Positions 33,960 through 44,639 of a stretch of DNA of 64,000 nt are shown piece after piece (the stretch's first letter is position 1; each line of letters opens with the position of its first letter). This DNA is from Hofstenia miamia (taxonomy: Eukaryota > Xenacoelomorpha > Acoela > Hofsteniidae), in assembly GCA_900660155.1 (NCBI GenBank), contig CABFPE010001037.1, forward strand, positions 33,414 to 97,413, read 5' to 3'. Position numbers and translations under genes: made by a program. The notes under the pieces are model-generated. The model did not search any database. It was not told the origin of the DNA and saw nothing but the letters and a program-made list of their open reading frames with translations.

Positions 33960-35242
33960 ATTCAACTGATCATACACATTAATACGACTAATCTTTATTG
34001 TAAATTCAGATTTTATTTTCGTATTTTAAGAATGAATGGTTTTGTTATTTAATATCGCATAGAAATATAAATTTTAAGACATTCTACAAATCAATGATTG
34101 TTAAAGTACTTGCAGTTGTATAATAGTTTATGAATTTTAAAATACAAACTTTATAAATACTGAGAAAAAGTATATATTTCAATACATTGAATACAATCAA
34201 TGTTTAACAAAGGTTTGCATTGTTTCACAGAAAGTACATGTGGTTAAAATTAAATATTTATTAGTTTTTACATAATAATAAGTTGTTTGCTTTTCCAAAT
34301 AGTATTAAACGTTTATGAGATGTTCTCACAACAAATAAATACCTCGGCTTGACCCAAAGTGCATTAACGTAAAAAATGATCATGTTTATACTCTGTCAAA
34401 ATAAAAAATTGTATGCATTTCCAAACGCTCATGAGATGCAGAATCCTGAGAAAATTAGATAATTACGCACGTATTGTATAAACCTTGAAGAAAAGGAATA
34501 TAAAAATGATTGCTAACATTATTCCTAACTTGTGAATTTATGGATTGATCTACAAAGCGGAAGAGTGAAACTCCAAACTTTTAAACTAAAAACAAAACGC
34601 TTTCAATGCTGTACACAGCTTTACAATGATAAAATTGTTAACATTTGCATTTTTCTTCAGTCAATGAGTAATTTTTGATAACCGCAAAGGAATACATAAC
34701 GCCATTTCAAAAGCGAATTAATTAGATGTCATGAAACTCGCAAAACATTTTTAATTATTAAAAGACTAACAATTTAAGTTGTTTTTTGATTTATTTTCTT
34801 TACGATGCTTTCACATTGATGAGTGATTAGAAATAATTTTCAAATTTTCAACGAGTTTAAAACAAATTTTTGTTAGCAAAGATATTAAACGCGTACAAAA
34901 ATTACGAATTTTTATATTAATTCGTAGTCATATGAAACAAAGTTAGTCATATTAACTTATTAAAATGCAAAAATAGTTTACATTGTTGACTAAATTCACC
35001 ACTTGAATCGTTGTAAAAACTGAATAATGCTAAAATGAAGATATCTTTACGTCATAGGCATTGAACCAAATGCATGACAGTATTAGTATAAACTTTCAAA
35101 AACGAGAAAGAAGACGTACATACACTTAAATTCAACTATTCGTTATTGTATATTCAGATTTTTTCCGTATTTTAAAGAGTTAATTGTTTTGTTTTTTGGT
35201 TTTTTTAATATCACACGTAAATGTCCATTTTAAGGCATTCTA
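33960..35242. repeat. Diverged direct repeats flanking the gypsy insertion site
   Basis: About 33960-34095 and 35110-35242 are diverged copies of one sequence (shared CGTATTTTAA, GGTTTTGTT-like and ...TTTTAAG(A/G)CATTCTA). The first copy continues CATTCTACAAAT. The second stops at CATTCTA and resumes at 43868 as TTCTACAAAT, so the first copy shows the empty target of the gypsy element. Between them are further shared words (CATTTCCAAACG/CTTTTCCAAATAG...ATGAGATG). Confidence 0.7.
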
Positions 35243-35335
35243 TGTTATTACGTTAACATATAAAACAACTATGATAATGTCAACTTTGTAATCTTTCCTC
35301 GCACCTCTTTACAACTATAATTTAATATAATCACA
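35243..35335 (-). repeat. 3' LTR of gypsy A (93 bp)
   Basis: It begins TGTTATTA and ends TAATCACA on the + strand, i.e. TG...CA. It differs from the other LTR at about 10 of 93 positions, so the insertion is not recent. A polypurine-like stretch adjoins it at 35336-35347. Confidence 0.8.
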
Positions 35336-35596
35336 TTCTTCCCATTTTAAGATATAAATTTCACATTAATTTTTTTAAGCTTTGACAAATGTCCGGCACC
35401 TTCATAATTATATAATTCTGCAGTAGATGGACTTAATATTTTTTAACCGTATAGATCTTCTTTTTCCAAGGACTTTTTAAACCTTGTGATAAAAATTCCT
35501 TTAATAATACTTTATTGTTAATCATTATTAGTCGTTTCTGATAAAATGTGTCTGGCCCATCAATACAAAGATTACTTTGGTAATTTAAAAATTTTC

Positions 35597-36420
35597 TTAT
35601 TGAATCGAATGTTTCTTTAAGTCCTCATGTTCATTTGTAAATTTCGTTGGCCAATCACTTGTTATTGTAGGTGTAAAACCAAAAAGTAGTTCAAAAGGCG
35701 AAAATCCAGTTGAATTAGGAATTGCTCTATATGAAAATACTTCAGCAGGTAAATTATCAACCCAATTTTCACTGCAAAATCTTAACCTTTCTTTTAATGT
35801 ACGATGAAATCGTTCAATGCAGCCATCTGACTGGGGATGATATGGCGTCGTCTTTAATTTTTTAATTCCAACCAATCGTAATAATTGTTTAAATACATTG
35901 CTTTCAAATTGGCTACCTTGGTCTGACAAAATTGATATTGGAGGTATATATTTATAAACCCAATGCTTTAAGAATACCGACGCAATGGTTTGAGTTGTAA
36001 AATTAGTCATTGGGATTTCTTCAGCCCATCTTGGGAAATGATCTTCCATTGTCAAAATATACCTTATCCCCTGCATACATTAAGAGGATCAACGAGATCA
36101 ATAGCAACAAATTCTAAAGGCCCTGGTTTTGGTAGCTTTTGCATACTCTTGCTTTTATTTCACCATATTTTTTATAAACTGCACCCTCCTGATTTTGAAC
36201 AAAATTGGTTAATATCAGTATACATTTTATACCACCAATAATGTTGTTTCAAAGCATATAGAACTTTTTAATAATTAAAATGTCCTAAATCATTGTGATA
36301 AGTTTTCAAAATTGAATCATCCTCTTGTTGGTCTATGAAATCATCTTCCTTTTGAATAACATTTACACGACGTGATAACGCATTTGTATTCAATGTTCTT
36401 GGCCTATATCATAATTTCAT
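35597..36420 (-). pseudogene. Gypsy A integrase
   Basis: The frame from 36076 to 35597 holds the integrase core: a YILTMEDHFPRW segment (first Asp), ISILSDQGSQFES (second Asp), and TTPYHPQSDGCIERFHRTLK (Glu), then NSTGFSPFELLFG. Upstream, in broken frames to about 36250, are remnants of the zinc-binding region (HHYWWYKMYTDINQFC) and LEFVAIDLVDPLN. The D,D,E triad is preserved but the upstream zinc finger region is interrupted by stops. Confidence 0.85.
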
Positions 36421-36582
36421 ATTAAATTCATCAATACGACATAACCATTTCTTTAAACGACTTGATATTTTCATCGATGTTCTTGCGCCTAGTAAAGGTT
36501 TATGGTCAGTATAAGCTGTAAATTTTCTTCCATACAAATACGCATTAAAATATAATGAACCCCAAAAAAGTGCAAAACCTTC

Positions 36583-37500
36583 TCATTCTTTCTGATGCAG
36601 ACAGTATTTTACTAGCAAATCCAATCCGCTTCCCTTCTTGAGACAAAACAGCTCCAATTGCATTACCTGAAGCATTAGTATGTAGTAGAAAAGGTTTTGT
36701 AAAATTGGAAATATTAACAAAGTTGGATGAATTAAAGCCTTTTTTATCTGCTCCAATGTTTTCACAGAATTTTCATCAAAAACAAAATTTTCCTGATCTT
36801 TAGTTTTTGTAAATTTAATTAATGGTTCAGTAATTTCAGAATATCCTTTTATATAACGTCTATAATAATTTGAAAGTTCTAAAAATCGTCTTAAGTCTTT
36901 TAATGATTTTGGAATTGGCCAATTCTTTATTATATTTTGTTTAGAAGAATCTGGTAATATGCTTTCAACTGATATGACATGGCCAAGAAAATGTAAAGAC
37001 TTCTTAATAAATTCACATTTATTTATATTAGTTTTCAAATTATATCTATCTAATCGTTCTAAGACCAAATTGACGTGATCATCTAAAGTTTTAGAGAATA
37101 TAACAATGTCATTGATATGTTGAATGGAAAAATCCTCCAACCCCAACAAAACCCGTTGCATTAAACGATTGAATGTTGCAGGTGCATTTATAAGGCCAAA
37201 TGGCATAACATTAAAATGATACAATTTGTTTTCAAATGAAAAGGCAGTATACTGTTTTGATTTATCGTCTAACTGAACTTGCCAATAACCTGATGCAAAA
37301 TCCAATTTTGTAAAATATTTTGAACCACCAATTCGATCCAACGATTCATCTACCAAAGGCACACGATATGAGTCTTTTCAAGTAACAGAATTTAATTCAC
37401 GAAAATCTACACAAAATCGGCAAGTGTTATTTCTCTATTTACCAAAAGAAATGGCGATGACCAAGAAGAATCACTTGGACTTATCATTCCTTTATTTAAC
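36583..37500 (-). pseudogene. Gypsy A reverse transcriptase and start of RNase H
   Basis: RT blocks in order: LLNKGMISPSDSSWSSPFLL (about 37500-37440, separate frame), YFTKLDFASGYWQVQLD (motif A), YHFNVMPFGLINAPATFNRL (motif B) and QHINDIVIFS (motif C), where YxDD reads INDI, so the first catalytic Asp is Asn. KCEFIKKSLHFLGHVIS and the connection domain follow. After a frameshift near 36720, RNase H reads FLLHTNASGNAIGAVLSQ, with Asn in place of the catalytic Asp. Both changes argue for inactivity. The upstream RT start is interrupted by the CR1 insertion at about 37512. Confidence 0.85.
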
Positions 37501-37814
37501 ATACTACTAACAGAAGAAGAAGAAAAATCTTATATTCAGAAATTGTTTAACAATAAATAGAAATACTGATAACAAATTCTGAAAGCGTCAAGAAAGTAAT
37601 ACAAAATTAAACAAAAAAAGAAACCAACAAATATTTCCAAATAAAAAGTGGTTAACTTGGGCTATGAGGATTGCTAGTTTCTATTAATAGAGTAATCAGG
37701 ATTATAAAATTTATAACCTCGCCATTTCAGTTTTTTTATTATAAGTGCAAAAATATTTTTTAATATCCATTTTAAGGTTTTTTAATCTACTTATTTGTTT
37801 AATATATTTTGTAA

Positions 37815-39220
37815 TTAATTCCACATATTTATAGATGTGCTTAGAAATAATTTTTTCATTATTTGCTTCTTATACCTAATAGGTTCAATTATGTGTGTTC
37901 TTTTATTTTGTTTATTGACTAATTTTGCAGCAAGAAAGTAATGTGGGAAAGTATTGTTAACTATTTTGAAGAACGTCATTAAAACATTTCTATGGATGTA
38001 ACATTGCGGATGTAGAAATAATTTTGAAATTTTTCTGTATTCATTATTCTTATTAAAGCTATGATTATTTACTGCTACTTTGATAGCCAAATTTAGTTGT
38101 ACTTGGTATTTCCTGAGAAATTTTTGGTTTATATCTGTGTAGAATATATTGGCATAGTTAAAATGACTTAATATTAGAGCATATATTAATTGGATTTTTG
38201 CTTTAGTTGGAAGTTTTTGAGAAATTGAGTTAATTGCCTTAATCGATATGGCCATTTTTCTAATAACATGATTTAGTTGCCTTCAAAATTTAGATTTATG
38301 TCAAAAATTATTCCGAGGTACTTAAAAGACTCAACCTGTTTTATTTGAATGCCATTGAAATTAAGTTTGTATTTTGAAGTATCAGTAGATTTAGTTTTTG
38401 ATTTAACAATACAGAATTGAGTTTTTAGTGGATTTACTCTTAGTTTTATAAAAGCCAAATATTTCACAAGAGAAGCACAGTTTGTTTCGAGAGTTTGAAC
38501 CGCTTTTTCGGGAAATTTATTGTAATGAAATAATATTGTGTCACTTGCATATTGTATAACGTCACATGTTACTTGCTAGGACAAATCATTTATGTAAATA
38601 TTAAATAATAATGGACCCAAAATTATACCCTGAGGAAAACAATTTTTAGTGCTTACCCTATCTGAAAAAGATTCATTAATTTTAAATCTTTGCATGTGAT
38701 TGTCTAAGTAACTGGAGATAAGACCTATGCTGTCATTAGAAAAACCTAGAAATTTAACTTTTTGTAGTAAGATACTGCGGTCTATGGAATCGAAAGCTTT
38801 CAAGAGATCTAAGCAAGCAATTGCTGAGGATTCATTATCATTTATTGTTGATCGCCATTTTTCTGTAGCTTGTATTAAAGCGTCGCTCGTAGAAATACCT
38901 TTACGAAAACCATATTGTGTTTTGGAGTAGAGATCACGTTTACAAAGATGCTCGTTAATTTGTTTAAAAAGAATTCGTTCAAAAATTTTGCTGATTGGAG
39001 AAGTGATCGAAATGGGTCTATAATTTTCGCAATCTTCGGGATCATTTCTTTTAAATAATGGTGTTATATTTGCCAATTTTAATTCATCTGGAAAAAAGGA
39101 GTGTTTTATACAATTATTTAAAATGTAGCATATTGGTTCAGCTATTAAGTCACCTGAGAGTTTTAGGAACCACGTTGGTATTAGAGAGGGTCTACTGGAT
39201 TTATTTTTTAAACATTGCAT
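37815..39220 (-). pseudogene. CR1 ORF2: reverse transcriptase and C-terminal domain
   Basis: The frame 39220-38576 reads SSRPSLIPTWFLKLSGDLIA (fingers), YRPISITSPISKIFERILF, YGFRKGISTSDALIQAT, AIACLDLLKAFDSIDRS (motif A) and GIILGPLLFNIYINDLS (motif B). After a stop, motif C reads IQYASDTILF, so YADD has become YASD and the first catalytic Asp is lost. Then LRVNPLKTQFCIVKSK, VESFKYLGIIFDINLNFEG (thumb), and 38255-37815, the C-terminal domain (LIYALILSHFNYANIFYTDI). Stops lie between these blocks. Similar motif order to CR1/L2-type LINEs. Confidence 0.85.
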
Positions 39221-39251
39221 CGACTTTATGATTTCATATTTTGTTGCAAAA

Positions 39252-39854
39252 NNNNNNNNNNNNNNNNNNNNNNNNNNNNNNNNNNNNNNNNNNNNNNNNN
39301 NNNNNNNNNNNNNNNNNNNNNNNNNNNNNNNNNNNNNNNNNNNNNNNNNNNNNNNNNNNNNNNNNNNNNNNNNNNNNNNNNNNNNNNNNNNNNNNNNNNN
39401 NNNNNNNNNNNNNNNNNNNNNNNNNNNNNNNNNNNNNNNNNNNNNNNNNNNNNNNNNNNNNNNNNNNNNNNNNNNNNNNNNNNNNNNNNNNNNNNNNNNN
39501 NNNNNNNNNNNNNNNNNNNNNNNNNNNNNNNNNNNNNNNNNNNNNNNNNNNNNNNNNNNNNNNNNNNNNNNNNNNNNNNNNNNNNNNNNNNNNNNNNNNN
39601 NNNNNNNNNNNNNNNNNNNNNNNNNNNNNNNNNNNNNNNNNNNNNNNNNNNNNNNNNNNNNNNNNNNNNNNNNNNNNNNNNNNNNNNNNNNNNNNNNNNN
39701 NNNNNNNNNNNNNNNNNNNNNNNNNNNNNNNNNNNNNNNNNNNNNNNNNNNNNNNNNNNNNNNNNNNNNNNNNNNNNNNNNNNNNNNNNNNNNNNNNNNN
39801 NNNNNNNNNNNNNNNNNNNNNNNNNNNNNNNNNNNNNNNNNNNNNNNNNNNNNN
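39252..39854. other. Assembly gap (603 N) inside CR1 ORF2
   Basis: It falls between the endonuclease-RT linker and the RT fingers of the LINE. Long X-containing frames crossing it are meaningless. Confidence 0.99.
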
Positions 39855-39859
39855 TAGAA

Positions 39860-40942
39860 TCAATCCATGAAACATAATTTTGAGTTTTTGGAACATTCGG
39901 ATGAATGAATATATTTTTCTGGGCTGCATATATCCAAATAAAAAAGTAAAGTTTTTGTAAAATGTGATAGCATTTCATTAGATGTTAATGATGAATATAT
40001 GGAATTCCAGTTTTCGATTTTTAAATACTGTCGAAGTTTTTCGACATTTTCTGTTGATTTTTCTCGTATTTTATCCACGATTTATAGGGTTTACAAACTT
40101 TTAGAATATTCGAATCATTAGCTATAAGGCAGTGATCCGAGTATGGACATTCAAAACAAAAATAATTATAAGACGAAGCATTTTCTGATATCATGAAAAA
40201 GTCAATAAGCGTTTTACTATTAGCAGAAATTCTAGAAGGAATTGTTTTATTTATTAGTGAAATATTGAAAGTATTGAGAAAATTGTCAAGCTTACTTTTT
40301 TCGTTATTGTTTAGAAGATTTACATCTTCCAGTCTCCCATTACCATTATATTCGTGTTATAACTCAGAGCAGTAGAAAATTCATCTTCCAATTGTAAGAA
40401 AAAAATATTTATATAAGTTTTATTTGGGCAATAAGAGATATTTAATAATTGACTATTAAAAATTTTTCTGGGTTTCGAATTTCACCCCAAAGACTTTCAT
40501 AAGTTGAATGTTTTGCTATATCTGTCCTAAGTTTAGGTCTAAGTATTTTAGGTATTAAAAACATGACACCACCTCCTTTTGTCTTATTAAAATGAAAGTT
40601 TGGATTTCTGTCCTTTCTAAATATATTAAATTTTGAGTTATCGATTGACCAGGACGAATTGAAAATATCATTTGTAAACCAGGTTTCACTTATGCCCAGA
40701 ATAAAGTTTGAATCCAGTTCAGAAATGAATTGTCTAAATTCCGAATTTTTTATTGAGAGATTCTGAAAATTTATGTGAATATATTTAAAAGAATTAGTTG
40801 AATGCATTATGTTTGCCCATTCTGAGTATTCATAAATATTATCAGCTTTGGAAGGCCCGGGATTAATCTCGATGCCGGATATTAGTAACATTATTGTTAG
40901 TACTTGAAAGTAGAATAATGAATGTTTTGTTGTTTTAATCAA
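39860..40942 (-). pseudogene. CR1 ORF2 N-terminus: 2A-like motif and AP endonuclease
   Basis: The frame starts with a hydrophobic stretch (YFQVLTIMLLISGIEINPGP). SGIEINPGP fits the 2A ribosome-skipping signature except for Gly where Asp is usual. Then the endonuclease: KYIHINFQNLSIKNSEF, ISELDSNFILGISETWF, and GGGVMFLIPK. After a stop at about 40442, in another frame: RISANSKTLIDFFMIS and CPYSDHCLIANDS (catalytic TxID and SDH motifs). The linker to the RT follows (40078-39860, KLRQYLKIENWNSIYSS) and runs into the sequence gap. Confidence 0.75.
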
Positions 40943-41327
40943 AATCCATTTTTTTTAAATATTTTGCATGTATTCATGCTGTTTCTTAAATTATGTTTAT
41001 ATATAGGTAAGGTTTCTCTAACACAGGTAATATTGAATTTTGAGTTAAGAATAATTTAAATTAAATGTATGATAGAGAGAGTTATTGGCGATTGCATAAA
41101 TTAGATGAAAAATTCGTCAAAACCCAATGAAAGTCAAAAATATAAAAATAAAATTTACCATCATTAGAAAAGTCTAAGAAAGCTTCTAATCCTCTGAACC
41201 TCGGCGGGTGATAACGAATGTGGTTTTGAGAGAATGTCGGATAACTTCTTCGCATGTTTATTGGCGGTGAAAGTAAGGCATGTTTTGGAGGAGATTGTTC
41301 AAAGGTGTTGGGCACAGGGAATTCGAG

Positions 41328-41450
41328 ACTTTAGTATTTTGGTCTCAGTCTCAAAAAAGTAAGTCTCAAGTCTCGGTCTCAGTCTCGATGAGACTGAAAA
41401 GAAAGTCTCAGTCTCGTCTCAATTCGAAACTTTCGTTGGTCTCGATTAAA
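41328..41450. repeat. GTCTC-rich simple repeat
   Basis: Many copies of GTCTCA, GTCTCG and their complement GAGACT are packed into about 120 bp between ORF1 and ORF2 of the CR1 element. It could be an expansion within the inter-ORF spacer or a small insertion. Confidence 0.8.
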
Positions 41451-41595
41451 ATTTTAATAAAACAAGATGTTTAATTGTAAAAAAAACATTAGATTGTATA
41501 TTTTAATTTATTTAAATATGGTAAACTGGAAATTTAAAGCCTAATTCTTAAAATGAATTATAATTTCTAGCGTGTTTAATATTATTATTTGTTTG

Positions 41596-42357
41596 CTAAA
41601 GTTTTTGTAGTTGGCGTGCGTTTGAGAACCGGTGTTGAGGCGGAAACGGTAAGATAAAAGATTTCGAGCTGGCGGTGTAGGTCTTTTCATCACGTAATCG
41701 CTGATTAAATCCGCGGTTCGGCGGCCTGTTAAAAAAGAATTTGATGGACCGTGCAAGCATGGCATCACCTTGTTTAGTGTAGTGGATTCCATTTTTTGTG
41801 AATAAACTTCTATCAACAGAAGATCCTAAATAAAAACAGTTAGAGTTGTCGAAAACGGTATAATTTAACAGCTTGGCGTTTTGTTTAATAAGTAAATTTA
41901 GTTCAGCGGATTTTTTCTTTAACACCTCGTCCTTAGGAAAAGGAGCAACTTCAACAAGGAAAACTTTATCTGATCTAAATTAATTTTTAATAACATTGAT
42001 GAATTTCTTATACTTATCTGTAAAATCTTTTTTCTTTTGCATTAAGTCATTTCTTCCTATTGTAATACGAATTCTCTTTAAATTAGTCGATTCGAGATAA
42101 AGCGGAATTACATCAGCTATGTCTTCAATGGTGGCTCCCTGATACGAATGAACACATGTAGAAGTTCTTAGTAATCCCGGAGCTTTCAGATGACGGTACA
42201 TTGATGATCCGATGGCTAGAAATTCAGCTTCTGCTCTCAAGTGTTTCAGGCTTTGTATCTTCTTTTGTGTTTGAGATGGCGCATGATTAATTTTTGGAGT
42301 TACTTGAGGAGTTTTGTTGGTCGATTCAGAAGGAGTTTCTTTGATGGCTGCTAGCAT
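41596..42357 (-). pseudogene. CR1 ORF1: SGNH-hydrolase (esterase) protein
   Basis: From the ATG at 42357 the frame gives a Pro/Thr/Lys-rich linker, then EFLAIGSSMYRHL (block I, nucleophile region), SYQGATIEDIADVIPLYLES, and RIRITIGRNDLMQ (block III, GxND). One in-frame TAA at about 41979-41977 interrupts it. The same frame continues FLVEVAPFPKDE and NGIHYTKQGDAMLARSIKFF (block V, D-x-x-H with Asn at the first position). SGNH esterase domains occur in ORF1 of CR1-like LINEs and probably aid membrane or RNP functions. It differs from an intact ORF by that one stop and the Asn. Confidence 0.75.
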
Positions 42358-42575
42358 GTTAAACCGGATAATTAGTTCATCTCTGCGAAATTCTTGAGAG
42401 GAGCTAATAATTTAGATTTGCTTAACTCCTCTTCAGGTAATGCAATGAGTGAAGTAGCGTTAAGCGTGTTAAGCACAACGCTTTCACAAGGACCGACTGC
42501 TCACGGTGAAAGCATCGGTAATGTTGTATCTTTTGCAAAACTTCGTAATGCTTCAGGAACATGGAACATCTTCTT

Positions 42576-43051
42576 TTAAAATGGGACTTCATCTAGTAAA
42601 ATATTTTCATGTTTTAAAAGTGACATATGTCCTAATTCATTGTTATTAAATAATTTTGGCCATCTTGACAGAAACTTTGCTATGAAGTCTGGAATGCTTA
42701 TATTATCAACTGCATTCATTGGCAACAATGCAGTGAAAGTATTCAACAAGTCTTTGTGATATTTAATCAAATCATAGCCAATAATGAAGTCATAAGGTAA
42801 ATCTTTTGAAATCAAAAATCGCGCTGAAGATATTTGATTTTGATTATAACTGATATTCAAGTGAACCTCCTGTTCACAAAGGAATAATGATCCATTGACA
42901 CTATGAAACCGCGATAGACCAATATTGGGTAGAAATGCAAATTAAATTCTTTAACAAAAGAATGTCTTATAAAAGAGGCAACAGATCCCATATCCAATAA
43001 GGCCATAAAACAGATCTTGCCAAAATGAATATCCACTGTTAAAACATTCAT
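42576..43051 (-). pseudogene. Gypsy A aspartic protease region
   Basis: Two overlapping minus frames read MALLDMGSVASFIRHSFVKE (active-site D-x-G written DMGS) and then LPYDFIIGYDLIKYHKDLLN (the ILGxDFL-like block). They are separated by a frameshift near 42860. Its RT is found only on the far side of the CR1 element (from 37505 downward), which shows the nested insertion. Confidence 0.65.
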
Positions 43052-43059
43052 AGGGCTCT

Positions 43060-43765
43060 GTTTTTTAAAATTTAAAGGACAAGCTGCACTAACAACACCT
43101 AAAAGTTTCCCAAACGTCTAATATTGTTGCACAATTTCATGAAATGCGTCCTAATCTCTTACATGCATAACACTGTATTCTTCTGCGTTCAAGTCCTGAA
43201 CACTTATTATTTTGTCTACTTAAACATGCTGAAACTTCTAAATCAGATGTTTCAGAAATTGTTTAAATCTGCACTGAACAGATTTGTAATGCTTCACAGG
43301 GACAACTTTAAAATGACAGATTCAATATTTTCATTTTGCAATAATGTTTTAAATAAGGCTGGTAATTGAGAGATTACAAGTTCTTCTTTGGAAAAATTTG
43401 AAGAAACAACATATGATGTTTTACACAAGCATTTTTGCAAATATTCTCTAATAGATCCATCAAAATCACTCAGTTTAAAATTAATAAAATCATTTAAAGG
43501 AAAAGAAGGTTTCATCTTAGTTCTTTAGAATTTGTCTAATTTACTTAAAATTGAAATAAATGTTGATCTTTCATCAACATTGTATAAAACTGATACATAT
43601 GAAGACCTCTGAATAGATAATTTTAACAATTTAATCTCCTTACCTTGTGAACTTTCATTGCCACTCATTGCCACATCATCATTGAAGGCCAAAAATTATT
43701 GTTTCCATTCCTCATAGCAATCAAAGTCCCTTAGCTTTGGAAGCAATGTCAAAGGTTCATCTGAT
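43060..43765 (-). pseudogene. Gypsy A gag region
   Basis: From the primer site, the minus frames read LLPKLRDFDCYEEWKQ (a gag start like that of other animal gypsy elements), YNVDERSTFISILSKLDKF, and FDGSIREYLQKCLCKTSYV (43515-43294). A degenerate zinc knuckle CYACKRLGRIS...NC at about 43160 has Arg in place of His and an internal stop. Not translatable as one protein. Confidence 0.6.
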
Positions 43766-43774
43766 GGTGCCAAA

Positions 43775-43867
43775 TGTTATTATGCTAACATATAAAACAA
43801 CTATATTAATGCCAACTTTATAATCTTTTCCTGCACCTCTTTACAACTATAATTTATTATAATCACA
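43775..43867 (-). repeat. 5' LTR of gypsy A (93 bp)
   Basis: Partner of 35243-35335. Directly inside it (43773-43758, minus strand) lies TTTGGCACCATCAGATG, the expected position of a primer-binding site. I could not match the tRNA with confidence. Confidence 0.8.
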
Positions 43868-43872
43868 TTCTA

Positions 43873-44580
43873 CAAATTACATTATGTATTTGAAAGATAA
43901 ACTTTACTATTTGCTTAAAATACTACACAATATATAGCATACACATCAATAAACACCATTTGACAAGAAGACTTCTACTATTAATTTATATCCTCCTGTA
44001 TGTAATTTACAATAACTGATAGTTATGTATGAAGGTACTGACAAACTCTGTAGAGAAGCATTTTTATGTTAATGAAAATCAATAAACATGATAAATAATT
44101 TAACACAAAATTTTATAAATGGAATTTAAGTACAGCCACAAGTTCTATCATTAATACAAAATGATTATGAGAAGTAATGTTTTTATTCAAGGCACTACAT
44201 ACATTTTTAAAAGGTTTATTTCATACAAATGGAGTCAGTTATGTTTAAAAATAAATGGAAAAATTTATAAAGACTGATTAATTATAAAACAATTTCCAGG
44301 TAATAACAAGAATTAGTGAAATTTAATACCATTGTGTATTATTCCACAAACATACTAGTACTAGTGTACATAACAAGTTCTTTAACAATAAATAATACAT
44401 GATTATTTCAATAGACTAGTTTTTCCAACAGTAGAAAACTACACACATACACTCTAAAATTATTCATTTTGGCAATGTAATATATGAATATTTGCATGTT
44501 TTAACCACACCCCCTTATTATTTATTAATTAAATTAGGGTTATGACTAATCAATTAACACCTGTCAATCAATTTGTAACA
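43873..44580. other. AT-rich spacer between gypsy A and gypsy B
   Basis: It continues the pre-insertion sequence of gypsy A (ACAAATTACATT...). No gene or LTR is visible, so gypsy B lacks a 5' LTR here. Confidence 0.45.
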
Positions 44581-44639
44581 ATTGTATGTGAAAGCTTTTT
44601 TTGTGACAGATTCCTTTGGAATTGCAATTGTCTTAGTTA

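Larger units (their letters stand above)
37513..42390 (-). mobile_element. CR1-like LINE, nearly full length, inserted in gypsy A
   Basis: Minus-strand order: ORF1 with an SGNH esterase (42357-41596), a spacer with a GTCTC simple repeat, ORF2 with a 2A-like motif and endonuclease (40942-39860), a 603-base gap, RT (39220-38270), a C-terminal domain (to 37815) and a 3' UTR ending in a TTC trinucleotide tract (AGA repeats on the + strand, about 37508-37526). Each ORF is broken by only a few stops. The 5' boundary lies between about 42360 and 42575 and could not be fixed; no target duplication was found. Confidence 0.8.
35243..43867 (-). mobile_element. Ty3/gypsy retrotransposon A with 93-bp LTRs, carrying a nested CR1 LINE
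   Basis: Minus-strand element bounded by direct repeats of 93 bp (35243-35335 and 43775-43867) and flanked by TTCTA on both sides (35238-35242 and 43868-43872). Order on the minus strand: 5' LTR, primer-site-like TGGCACCATCAGATG, gag, protease, RT/RNase H, integrase, a purine tract (AAAATGGGAAGA) and 3' LTR. Such short LTRs recall the mag clade of Ty3/gypsy. A CR1-like LINE of nearly 5 kb splits it between protease and RT. All coding parts carry stops or frameshifts. Confidence 0.85.

Noticed and set aside
39215-39978. Five overlapping ORFs through the 39252-39854 gap
   Set aside because: Almost entirely unknown residues; the gap lies within CR1 ORF2.
41280-41474. ORF rich in Ser/Gln/Lys
   Set aside because: Translation of the GTCTC simple repeat.
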